64,000 nt of DNA from Limnohabitans sp. 15K. Lineage in GTDB: Bacteria; Pseudomonadota; Gammaproteobacteria; Burkholderiales; Burkholderiaceae_C. The position numbers were made by a program, and so were the translations under genes. Below, piece by piece: positions 26,179 through 33,648 of this stretch. Position 1 is the first letter of the stretch. Each line of letters starts with the position of its first letter. Below the pieces are notes generated by a model. That model saw only the letters and a list, made by a program, of their open reading frames with translations. It made no database searches and was not told the origin of the DNA. The stretch lies in contig NZ_NESM01000002.1 of assembly GCF_002778285.1 (NCBI RefSeq), positions 1 through 64,000 on the forward strand, written 5' to 3'.

Positions 26179-28218
26179 ATGACCAACCCCTTGCTCGAGA
26201 CCTCTGGCCTGCCCCTGTTTGACCGCATTGCCCCTGACCATGTGTCACCGGCTTTGGACGAATTGCTGGCGGCCGCCGAGCAAGCCCTTGAAAAAGTCAC
26301 TGCTGCCGACTTTCCAGCGGACTGGAAAGCCATTGCCAGCACGCTGGATGTCAGCACGGAGCGGCTGGGTATGGCCTGGGGCGCGGTCTCACACCTCAAC
26401 AGCGTGGCCGACACCCCCGAATTGCGGGCCGCCTACAACGCCGCCCTGCCCCGCGTGACCGAGTTCTGGACACGTTTGGGGAGTGACGAACGCCTGTACG
26501 CCAAATACAAAGCCATTGACGCGGCCAGCCTCAACACCGAGCAAACGCAGGCCCACAAAAACGCCCTGCGCGGCTTTGTCTTGGGCGGGGCCGAGTTGCA
26601 AGGTGCGGCCAAAGAGCGCTATGCCGCCATCCAGGAGCGTTTGGCCGAAATCACGCAAAAGTTCAGCGAAAACACGCTGGACGCGACTGACAAATTTGCC
26701 CTGTATGTGAGCGAAGATCAGCTCAAAGGTGTTCCCGCCGATGTGGTGCAGGCCACGCGCGATGCAGCTCAAAAGGAAGGCAAAGAAGGCCACCGTTTGT
26801 CGCTCAAGATGCCGGTTTATTTGCCGGTGATGCAATTTGCCGACAGTGGCGCTCTGCGCGAACAACTTTACAAAGCGTATGTGACCCGCGCTTCAGAACA
26901 AGCGCCGGATGACGCCAAGCATTTCGACAACACTCCATTGATGCAGGAAATCCTGGCGCTGCGACAAGAAGAAGCCCATCTGCTGGGTTATGACAATTAC
27001 GCTCAGGTGTCGGTGGTGCCCAAAATGGCCGAATCGCCCGAAAAAGTCACCACCTTTTTGCGCGACTTGGCGGCCAAAGCCCGTCCCTTTGCCGAAAAGG
27101 ACCTGGCCGATCTGCGCGAATACGCCACCACATCACTCGGCACCACAGCCCCACTCAATGCCTGGGATGTGCCCTACCTGAGCGAAAAGCTCAAGGAAGC
27201 CCGCTACAGCTTCAGCGAACAAGAGGTCAAGCAGTACTTCACCGCCCCCAAGGTGCTGGCCGGGCTGTTCAAGATCATCGAAACCCTGTTTGAAGTCAGC
27301 ATCCGGGTCGATCAAGCCCCGGTCTGGCACCCCGCCGTGGGTTTTTACCGCATCGAGCGTGATGGCAAGCTGATTGGCCAGTTCTACTTGGACCCCCCAG
27401 CACGCGCCGGCAAGCGAGGCGGTGCCTGGATGGACGACGTGCGCGGCCGCTGGCAGCGCCCAGACACCGGTGTGCTCCAAACCCCTGTGGCGCATCTGGT
27501 GTGCAATTTTGCCGAAGGCGTGAATGGCCAGCCCGCCTTGCTCACGCACGACGACGTGATCACCCTCTTTCATGAGTTTGGCCACGGCTTGCACCACATG
27601 CTCACCCAGGTGAGCGAGCGCGATGTCTCGGGCATCAGTGGCGTGGAATGGGATGCGGTGGAATTGCCCAGCCAGTTCATGGAAAACTTCTGCTGGGAAT
27701 GGTCGGTGCTGCGCCACATGACGGCCCATGTGGAAACGGGTGAGCCCCTGCCCCGCGCCCTCTTCGACAAAATGCTGGCGGCCAAAAACTTCCAGAGTGG
27801 CTTGCAAACGCTGCGCCAGATCGAGTTTTCGCTGTTTGACATGCTGGTGCATTCAGAGCACGACCCGGCGACAGACTTCATGCCACTGCTGGCCCAAGTG
27901 CGCGACGAGGTGGCCGTGATGCGACCACCCGCCTTCAACCGCATGGCCCACACCTTCAGCCACATCTTTGCCGGTGGTTACGCCGCAGGCTATTACAGCT
28001 ACAAATGGGCTGAGGTGCTGAGCGCTGACGCCTATGCCGCGTTTGAAGAAACCGCTGCCGCAGACGGCACGCCCAGCGTGGAAACCGGACGCCAGTACCG
28101 CCAAGCCATTTTGGAAGCGGGCGGCAGCCGGCCAGCGCTTGAATCTTTCAAGGCTTTCCGAGGCCGAGAGCCCAACTTGGACGCCTTGCTGCGCCACCAA
28201 GGCATGGTCGCGGCCTGA
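26179..28218 (+). CDS. prlC: Oligopeptidase A, M3 family metallopeptidase
   Basis: A cytoplasmic zinc peptidase that degrades signal-peptide fragments and other short peptides. The HEXXH site is His465-Glu466-Phe-Gly-His469 in FHEFGHGLHHM, followed by the third ligand Glu in GVEWDAVELPSQFMEN, the thimet-oligopeptidase layout. The length, 679 residues, fits the 680-residue family. I start at the ATG at 26179 (MTNPLLE), since the longer frame runs back into folD. The substrate-lid motif YYSYKWAEVLSADAY is intact near the C-terminus. Confidence 0.95.
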   Translation: MTNPLLETSGLPLFDRIAPDHVSPALDELLAAAEQALEKVTAADFPADWKAIASTLDVSTERLGMAWGAVSHLNSVADTPELRAAYNAALPRVTEFWTRLGSDERLYAKYKAIDAASLNTEQTQAHKNALRGFVLGGAELQGAAKERYAAIQERLAEITQKFSENTLDATDKFALYVSEDQLKGVPADVVQATRDAAQKEGKEGHRLSLKMPVYLPVMQFADSGALREQLYKAYVTRASEQAPDDAKHFDNTPLMQEILALRQEEAHLLGYDNYAQVSVVPKMAESPEKVTTFLRDLAAKARPFAEKDLADLREYATTSLGTTAPLNAWDVPYLSEKLKEARYSFSEQEVKQYFTAPKVLAGLFKIIETLFEVSIRVDQAPVWHPAVGFYRIERDGKLIGQFYLDPPARAGKRGGAWMDDVRGRWQRPDTGVLQTPVAHLVCNFAEGVNGQPALLTHDDVITLFHEFGHGLHHMLTQVSERDVSGISGVEWDAVELPSQFMENFCWEWSVLRHMTAHVETGEPLPRALFDKMLAAKNFQSGLQTLRQIEFSLFDMLVHSEHDPATDFMPLLAQVRDEVAVMRPPAFNRMAHTFSHIFAGGYAAGYYSYKWAEVLSADAYAAFEETAAADGTPSVETGRQYRQAILEAGGSRPALESFKAFRGREPNLDALLRHQGMVAA

Positions 28219-28240
28219 GTCAAACCAAGAGCTTCAACCC

Positions 28241-28624
28241 ATGAGCCAAAACGCCCTGAATGTCTTGGGAACCCCATTGGTTCCTTGTTCTTATGACCCG
28301 CTCACCGGTTATTACCGCGACGGCTGCTGCAACACCGATGCCCACGACCACGGCAGCCATGTGATCTGCGCCAAAGTGACGCAGGCCTTTCTGGACTTTT
28401 CCGTGGCTCGGGGCAACGACCTTGTCACCCCTCGGCCTGAATACCGTTTTGCGGGTTTGAAAGCGGGCGACCGTTGGTGTTTGTGCGCCATGCGGTGGCG
28501 AGAGGCATTGGAGGCCGGAGTGGCACCACCCGTGGTGCTGGCGTGCACGCATGAGCGTGCGCTGGCCTTCGTGACATTGACGCAATTGAAAGCGTCGGCC
28601 TTGGATGGTGACGCCCAAAACTGA
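28241..28624 (+). CDS. DUF2237 family protein
   Basis: A 127-residue cytoplasmic protein of the DUF2237 family, with no known function. Family landmarks are NVLGTPLVPCSYDPLTGYYRDG, CCNTDAHDHGSHVICA and FLDFSVARGNDLVTPRPEY, then GDRWCLCAMRW. The several Cys and His residues (CC, DHGSH, WCLC) could bind metal or undergo redox change, but this is speculation. The ATG at 28241 lies 22 bases after the peptidase gene, so it is probably cotranscribed. Its stop lies 15 bases before the convergent soxA end. Confidence 0.85.
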   Translation: MSQNALNVLGTPLVPCSYDPLTGYYRDGCCNTDAHDHGSHVICAKVTQAFLDFSVARGNDLVTPRPEYRFAGLKAGDRWCLCAMRWREALEAGVAPPVVLACTHERALAFVTLTQLKASALDGDAQN

Positions 28625-28639
28625 GGTTTGTGGGCTGCT

Positions 28640-29431
28640 TCAGCGCCGCACGCCCGGAGCCTCCAGAGGCAATGGGCCGGCCCGCCAGGCCAAAAAAACC
28701 TCCAGGTCCAGCAGGGCCTGTGAACCAAATGCGGGAGGCTCTGCCCGCACCCCTGAAAAGCACGCCCGCAAACGGCGGTGCAAAGACCCCATTCCCTGCC
28801 ATTCCAAGCGGTAAGCCGGATACGCCACTGGATGCCCTTGGCTCATGGTTTCGCCGCCCAAACGTCGCCCCCAGTTTTGTTCATGGCACTGCGCGCACGC
28901 CAGGTTCATCTGCCCGATGCGCTGGTAGTACTGGGCCTGGCCCCGCTGCCAAGAAGCAGTTTGGCTCAGCTGCATCTTGGCTGTACGCGTACCCTCCTGC
29001 ATCTCGCCCCGTGACGACTTGGCCAGCCATGCCGAGATCGCCAGAAGGGCTTCGGACTCATAAGCCCATGCCGGGGCCTTTTGCTGCTGGGTGCGGCATT
29101 GGTTGATCTGCGCCTCCAAATTCAACACAGCACCGCTTTGCGTGACACGCGGGAAACCCGCGGCCATACTTGCCAAGCGGCCAGGTTCTTTGCCGTGACA
29201 GCTGGCGCAGGCAGGGCCGTCAGTTGCAGGCTGTTGCCACAGGCGCTCGCCCTGTAGCCACCACAGGCTGGCGGGGTTGAGTCCGTCGTCAGATTGCAAG
29301 GTCCGCAGGTCAGCACTCATGAACGCGGTGCCAGACTTCAGATCCGTCAAAGCAATGCCCCGCTGTGGGGATTGCGCTGCGGCCCCCAGGCAGGCCAGCA
29401 GCCAAATGCAAACCAGCACCCAGCGCTTCAT
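28640..29431 (-). CDS. soxA: SoxA, diheme cytochrome c of thiosulfate oxidation
   Basis: SoxA with SoxX forms the periplasmic cytochrome that attaches thiosulfate to the SoxY carrier cysteine. The 263-residue chain has a signal peptide (cleavage near AAAQ) and two haem sites, CASCH (Cys75, Cys78, His79) and CAQCH (Cys179, Cys182, His183). The catalytic haem-ligand Cys224 is in RACFSG, preceded by the usual HRR basic stretch. The ATG at 29431 overlaps the soxZ stop (ATGA). It is the last gene of the operon; soxB does not follow, as the next gene is convergent. Confidence 0.92.
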   Translation of the reverse strand: MKRWVLVCIWLLACLGAAAQSPQRGIALTDLKSGTAFMSADLRTLQSDDGLNPASLWWLQGERLWQQPATDGPACASCHGKEPGRLASMAAGFPRVTQSGAVLNLEAQINQCRTQQQKAPAWAYESEALLAISAWLAKSSRGEMQEGTRTAKMQLSQTASWQRGQAQYYQRIGQMNLACAQCHEQNWGRRLGGETMSQGHPVAYPAYRLEWQGMGSLHRRLRACFSGVRAEPPAFGSQALLDLEVFLAWRAGPLPLEAPGVRR

Positions 29432-29745
29432 GCCACCACCACAGGCACAGCGAGCTGCCCTTTTTGTCCTTTGTCGTCAGACCAAGCGAGCTGCAAATCG
29501 GCACTCTCGGTCGCCCTCGTGTAAAAAGACAAGTAAGGGTTGGCCGATATGCCGGTGCTCATTTCGGCCTTGAAGATGCGTTGCCCGGCGTAATCCACCG
29601 TGAGGGTGTGGATCACGTTTTTGGGTACGGCCGAACCCAGCACATCAAAACGGTAACCGGTCTCCATGGGGTGCTGCAGCAGCACGCGGATTTCGAACAC
29701 CTCGCCACGGCGAACGCTGGGGGGGATTTGTACACGGGCCAGCAT
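29428..29745 (-). CDS. soxZ: SoxZ, sulfur-carrier complex subunit
   Basis: SoxZ pairs with SoxY to form the SoxYZ carrier that holds sulfur intermediates during thiosulfate oxidation. This is a 105-residue immunoglobulin-like protein without its own signal peptide, as expected because it leaves the cell with SoxY. Typical family sequence includes LLQHPMETGYR and the C-terminal SDDKGQ segment. I start at the ATG at 29745 (MLARVQIPP); the longer open frame overlaps soxY. One base separates it from the soxY stop, and it overlaps soxA. Confidence 0.92.
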   Translation of the reverse strand: MLARVQIPPSVRRGEVFEIRVLLQHPMETGYRFDVLGSAVPKNVIHTLTVDYAGQRIFKAEMSTGISANPYLSFYTRATESADLQLAWSDDKGQKGQLAVPVVVA

Positions 29746-29746
29746 G

Positions 29747-30190
29747 TCAGGAGGCGTCAAGGCAAGCGGATTCGGTGACTTCCACCTCGGCGGAGGCAGA
29801 CCACCAGGTGAGGTCAGACATTTGCACCAGCGCCACCACCCGCTGCGAGCCATTCAGGCGCACACGCGTGGACACTTCTGCCTTTCCAGAATGTGGGCCC
29901 AGCTCAAACCGTGCCATCAAGGGCCTTGGGTTGCGCATGGACACCAGGCATATCTGGCGCACATGGTCTTGCACCGTCATCGGGCTGGGTACGCGCACAT
30001 TCAAGGGCACCGACAAGCCGTTGTCGGCCAGCCTTGGCAGTGTCAAGGCCAAACGGCCCTCGCGCACAGTTTGACCTTGTGTGAGTTGGTCGATCCAACC
30101 CTGCGCAGACAGTTCGGAGGTTTGTGCGCCCACATTGGGCAGTACGGCAGCGCCGATCAGTCCGGCCAGCAACTCACGTCTTTGGGTCAT
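29747..30190 (-). CDS. soxY: SoxY, sulfur-carrying subunit with an atypical C-terminal arm
   Basis: SoxY carries sulfur on a cysteine at its flexible C-terminus. The 147-residue protein starts with MTQRRELLAGL, a Tat-like signal as in other SoxY, and ends with VTESACLDAS. The classical ending is GGCGG, where the glycines let the arm swing into partner enzymes; here Cys143 is present but the flanking glycines are missing. A second Cys81 lies in the core. It is followed directly by soxZ. The fold, size and partners support SoxY, but the carrier arm is different and may work with other partners. Confidence 0.85.
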   Translation of the reverse strand: MTQRRELLAGLIGAAVLPNVGAQTSELSAQGWIDQLTQGQTVREGRLALTLPRLADNGLSVPLNVRVPSPMTVQDHVRQICLVSMRNPRPLMARFELGPHSGKAEVSTRVRLNGSQRVVALVQMSDLTWWSASAEVEVTESACLDAS

Positions 30191-30194
30191 GGCA

Positions 30195-30659
30195 TCAATT
30201 CAAGGTCAAGAGGTAAGCCAACACGTCTTCAATGTCCTGCGCCGCCAACACGGGTTGTCCTGCCCAAGCCTTGCCCACCTGCTGCAGCCCAACAGTGCTG
30301 TGGTACGCAGGCATGAGGCTGTCCGGGTTGATCTGGCGCGAGTCCACCAAGCGCAAACGCAACATGGCCGGAGACAAGCGCTTGGCCACACCTTCCAAGC
30401 CGGGCGCCATGTTGCCCTGGCGCACGGTGCTGCCCGGCAGCGCATGGCACAGGGCACACTGACCTTCACGCCCCTGGGCAATGCGCAAGCCTTGAACAGG
30501 GTCACCGGCCACCGAGGTCAACGGCGTGGGCATGTCCGTGACAAAAGCAGGGCTTGCCAGTGCCTGTGCAGCCCACAGGGCAAGCCCTAAAGCTTGCCCT
30601 GCACGCCTGCAGCACCCCCCGGCCACTCGCTGGCGATCAGACGATCTCAAGGCCTTCAT
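30195..30659 (-). CDS. soxX: SoxX, monohaem cytochrome c
   Basis: SoxX is the small cytochrome of the SoxAX complex and takes electrons from SoxA. This frame encodes 154 residues with a membrane-targeting region near 22-36, one haem site CALCH (Cys68, Cys71, His72) and the distal Met ligand Met116 in SLMPAYH. I chose the ATG at 30659 (MKALRSS), which overlaps the end of the molybdenum hydroxylase gene by 23 bases; a longer frame would reach further into that gene. The run of Arg and Cys before the hydrophobic segment is unusual for a signal peptide. It begins the soxXYZA part of the operon. Confidence 0.88.
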   Translation of the reverse strand: MKALRSSDRQRVAGGCCRRAGQALGLALWAAQALASPAFVTDMPTPLTSVAGDPVQGLRIAQGREGQCALCHALPGSTVRQGNMAPGLEGVAKRLSPAMLRLRLVDSRQINPDSLMPAYHSTVGLQQVGKAWAGQPVLAAQDIEDVLAYLLTLN

Positions 30660-32820
30660 TCTTGAGGGGCAGATTGCGCACAGGCTTGCCCGTGGCCGCA
30701 TAAATCGCGTTCATGATGGCCGGGGCCACCACACAAATGGTGGGCTCGCCCACCCCGCCCCAGAAGTCGTGCGTGGGCGCGATCACCGTTTCAATGTGTG
30801 GCATCTGGGCCAGCCGAGCGATGGGGTACAGGTGGAAGTTGTTGTCCACGATGCGGCCATCCTTCACGGTGGACTGGCTTTGCAGCGAGTCAAAACCGTA
30901 AGCCACAGAGCCCTCGACCTGCGCCGCGATCTGCTGGGTGTTCACGGCGTGACCGCAGTTGGTCGAGAGCACCAGACGGTGGACCTTGACCTTGCCGTCT
31001 TTGACCGAAACTTCGGCCACGGCTGCGGTGTAACTGCCATAACCCATGAACTGGGCGATGCCGCGGTGACGTCCAGCGGGCAACGGCTTGTTCCAGCCCG
31101 CTTTGTCAGCGGCCGCGTTGAGCACCGCCAAGTGCTTGGGGTGCTGGGTGATCAACGCACGGCGGAACTCCAGCGGGTCTTTGCCAGCGGCACGGGCCAC
31201 TTCATCAATGAAACACTCGATGTAAATGCCGTTCTGGTTGGTGTTGACACCCCGCCATGGGCCCACGGGCACATGGGTGTTGCGCATGGCGTATTCGACA
31301 CGCAAATTGGGCACGGTGTATCCGAACTGAGCCTCGCCGGGCTCTTCGTAATAGCCTTGCAACTGGCGGCGGTCCTTGCCATTCTGGATGTTGTGAGGCG
31401 CTGCATACGCGTTGATGGATTGTCCCGACACGCGCAGCTGCAGGCCCACCAACTGCCCTTTGTCGTCGAGTCCCGCTGAGAGCTTGCACAAGCCAATGGG
31501 ACGGAACATGCCTTGTGACATGTCTTCCTCGCGCGACCAGATCATCTTGATCGGGGTGCCGATGAACTGTTTGCCAATCAGTGCTGCTTGGCGCACATAG
31601 TCCTGCGGGCCACCACGGCGGCCAAAACCACCACCCAGCGACGGGTTGTAGACCTCGCATTTGTCAAGCGGCAAACCCGCCACGGTGGACAAAACGGCCA
31701 AGGCTGCTTCGGCGTTTTGTGTGGCCACCCAAGCCTCGGCTCGGTCAGCGGTGATGCGCACGGTGCAGTTCATCGGCTCCATGCAGGCATGCGCCACAAA
31801 GGGCGTGCTGTAAACCGCCTCCACCGTGCGGGCCGCTTTGGCAATGGCGGCAGGCGCATCGCCCACATCGCGGTCGGCAAAGACGTTTTGTGTGGAAGTC
31901 AGGCCTTCGGTCAAATGCGCTGCAATCGACGCGCTGGAGACCTGACCGTTGCCCACTTCATCCCAAACAATGGGCAGCTTCTCAAGCGCTTGTTTGGCGC
32001 GCCAGTAAGAATCGGCGATCACGGCCACGGACTCGTCGTCGACCTTGACAACCGATTTGATACCGCGCAGGCTAAGCACCTTGCTGGCATCAAAACTGAC
32101 CAACTTGCCACCGAACACCGGGCTGGCCTTGATGGCCGCAATCAGCATGCCGGGCAGCGCGACGTCGATGGCATATTTTTGTTGGCCTGTGACCTTGGGC
32201 GCCGTGTCCAGTCGCTTGATGGGCTTGCCAACCAGCTTCCAGTCGCGGGGACTTTTCAGGGTGATGGACTTCACATCCGGTGCAGGCAGCTTGGCCGCGG
32301 CATCGGCCAGCTTGCCGTAAGTGGTGGAGCGGCCACTGGCCGCGTGCTGCACCAAGCCTTTGTCCACGCGCAGTTCGGCCACGGGCACCTGCCATTGGTT
32401 GGCCGCAGCTTGCAACAGCACCATGCGGGCGGCTGCACCGCCCTGGCGCACATACTCTTGAGAGCCACGGATGCCGCGGCTGCCCCCAGTGGCCATGTCG
32501 CGCCAGACCCGCTTGCGGGCCAAGTTTTGACCTGCCGTGATGGGTTGCAGCACGACCTTGCTCCAGTCGCACTCGAGTTCTTCGGCCACCAGTTGGGCCA
32601 AGCCCGTGTGGGTGCCCTGCCCCATTTCGGCGCGGGCAATGCGGATCACGCAAGATTCATCAGGGCGCACAACGACCCAGGCATTGACCTCGGGCATGGT
32701 GGCGCTGGCCAAGGTTTGTGCACCCAGCGGGACATGAAAGCCCACCGAGAGGCCGCCTCCAGCAGCGGCAGCGCCGATGATGAAGTTGCGACGAGAAATG
32801 ACAGCAGAGTTGGTGTTCAT
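30637..32820 (-). CDS. Molybdopterin-binding subunit of a xanthine-dehydrogenase-family oxidase (IorB-like)
   Basis: A 727-residue large subunit of a membrane-associated or periplasmic molybdenum hydroxylase of the isoquinoline 1-oxidoreductase/aldehyde oxidase type. The N-terminal SRRNFIIGAAAAGGG is a clear Tat signal, so the enzyme works in the periplasm. Cofactor-contact blocks include EMGQGTHTGLAQLVAEEL, GGGFGRRGG and VGPWRGVNTNQNG. The ATG at 32820 has GAGGAG about 6 bases upstream; the TTG-initiated longer frame is less likely. It follows the 2Fe-2S subunit by 11 bases and runs into soxX. The substrate could be an aldehyde or N-heterocycle and cannot be decided here. Confidence 0.85.
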   Translation of the reverse strand: MNTNSAVISRRNFIIGAAAAGGGLSVGFHVPLGAQTLASATMPEVNAWVVVRPDESCVIRIARAEMGQGTHTGLAQLVAEELECDWSKVVLQPITAGQNLARKRVWRDMATGGSRGIRGSQEYVRQGGAAARMVLLQAAANQWQVPVAELRVDKGLVQHAASGRSTTYGKLADAAAKLPAPDVKSITLKSPRDWKLVGKPIKRLDTAPKVTGQQKYAIDVALPGMLIAAIKASPVFGGKLVSFDASKVLSLRGIKSVVKVDDESVAVIADSYWRAKQALEKLPIVWDEVGNGQVSSASIAAHLTEGLTSTQNVFADRDVGDAPAAIAKAARTVEAVYSTPFVAHACMEPMNCTVRITADRAEAWVATQNAEAALAVLSTVAGLPLDKCEVYNPSLGGGFGRRGGPQDYVRQAALIGKQFIGTPIKMIWSREEDMSQGMFRPIGLCKLSAGLDDKGQLVGLQLRVSGQSINAYAAPHNIQNGKDRRQLQGYYEEPGEAQFGYTVPNLRVEYAMRNTHVPVGPWRGVNTNQNGIYIECFIDEVARAAGKDPLEFRRALITQHPKHLAVLNAAADKAGWNKPLPAGRHRGIAQFMGYGSYTAAVAEVSVKDGKVKVHRLVLSTNCGHAVNTQQIAAQVEGSVAYGFDSLQSQSTVKDGRIVDNNFHLYPIARLAQMPHIETVIAPTHDFWGGVGEPTICVVAPAIMNAIYAATGKPVRNLPLKNEGLEIV

Positions 32821-32831
32821 GTTGCGTCTCC

Positions 32832-33341
32832 TCAAGCTGGCTTAGCAGCGCTGGAAGCACCGGCATCGACCATGTGAATGACCGAGCCGACCTCTTTGCC
32901 GGTTTTGGCCGCCAAATGGATGGCGGCGCGAATGCGCTGGTAGGCACCACAGCGGCAGATGTTGGTCATGGCCTCATCGATGTCTATATCGGTGGGCTTG
33001 GGTTTGCGTTTAAGCAAAGAGGCTGCGGCCATGATTTGGCCCGACTGGCAATAACCGCACTGGGGCACATCCAACTCAACCCAGGCTTTTTGCAGCGGGT
33101 GGCTGCCGTCCTTGGACAGGCCTTCGATGGTGGTGATGCGCTGATTTTTGACCGCGCTGGCTGGGTAGGAGCAAGAGCGAACCGGCTGCCCGTCGAGGTG
33201 GACCGTGCAAGCACCGCATTGGGCAATGCCGCAACCAAATTTGGTGCCGGTCATGCCCAGCTGCTCACGCAAAACCCACAAAAGGGGCATGTCCGATTCA
33301 GCGTCCACCTTGTGGCGTTGACCATTGATGTTCAGTTGCAC
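32832..33341 (-). CDS. (2Fe-2S) subunit of the molybdenum hydroxylase (IorA-like)
   Basis: A 169-residue electron-transfer subunit with two 2Fe-2S clusters. The N-terminal plant-type cluster is Cys37, Cys42, Cys45 and Cys57 (CGIAQCGAC...RSC). The second is Cys95, Cys98, Cys129 and Cys131 (QCGYCQSG...ICRCG). It starts with GTG at 33341, with AGGAG 7 bases upstream. The small, separate iron-sulfur subunit followed by a Tat-exported molybdenum subunit is the IorAB arrangement; there is no FAD subunit, so electrons would go to a cytochrome rather than NAD. The only cytochromes in the operon are SoxX and SoxA. Confidence 0.9.
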   Translation of the reverse strand: MQLNINGQRHKVDAESDMPLLWVLREQLGMTGTKFGCGIAQCGACTVHLDGQPVRSCSYPASAVKNQRITTIEGLSKDGSHPLQKAWVELDVPQCGYCQSGQIMAAASLLKRKPKPTDIDIDEAMTNICRCGAYQRIRAAIHLAAKTGKEVGSVIHMVDAGASSAAKPA

Positions 33342-33460
33342 GCTATTCTCCTGAAGTAATCTGAAAATTCATCTTCAAGCGTATTCGGCAAACACAGACT
33401 GCGAAGTCATTCAAGCGACAGCCAATTCGGATGGCCATTCTGGGTGCCTGAAAATGAAAA

Positions 33461-33494
33461 AAACCGGTACAAATTACTTTGTACCGGTTTTTTG
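33461..33494. terminator. Bidirectional rho-independent terminator
   Basis: AAACCGGTACAAA (33461-33473) and TTTGTACCGGTTT (33478-33490) form a perfect 13-base stem with a 4-base loop, flanked by A- and T-runs so that it works on both strands. It closes the relA/tRNA side on the minus strand just after tRNA-Val and shields the Ior-Sox operon promoter from it. Confidence 0.88.
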
Positions 33495-33507
33495 ATCCTA
33501 CCGAATT

Positions 33508-33584
33508 TGGTAGGCGCGACTAGATTCGAACTAGCGACCCCCACCATGTCAAGGTGGTGCTCTAACCAACTGAGCTACGCGCCT
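33508..33584 (-). tRNA. tRNA-Val (GAC)
   Basis: The minus strand folds into a full cloverleaf with acceptor stem AGGCGCG/CGCGCCT, D arm GCTCAGTTGGTTAGAGC, and anticodon stem CCACC/GGTGG around the loop TTGACAT. The anticodon is GAC (Val). The T arm contains GTTCGAATC, and the discriminator A is followed by an encoded CCA. A terminator follows on the same strand. Confidence 0.95.
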
Positions 33585-33648
33585 GCTAAGCCTTGAATTA
33601 TAGCCACAAAAAAAGGACCCAAAGACAGTTTGACCACAATACGAACGT

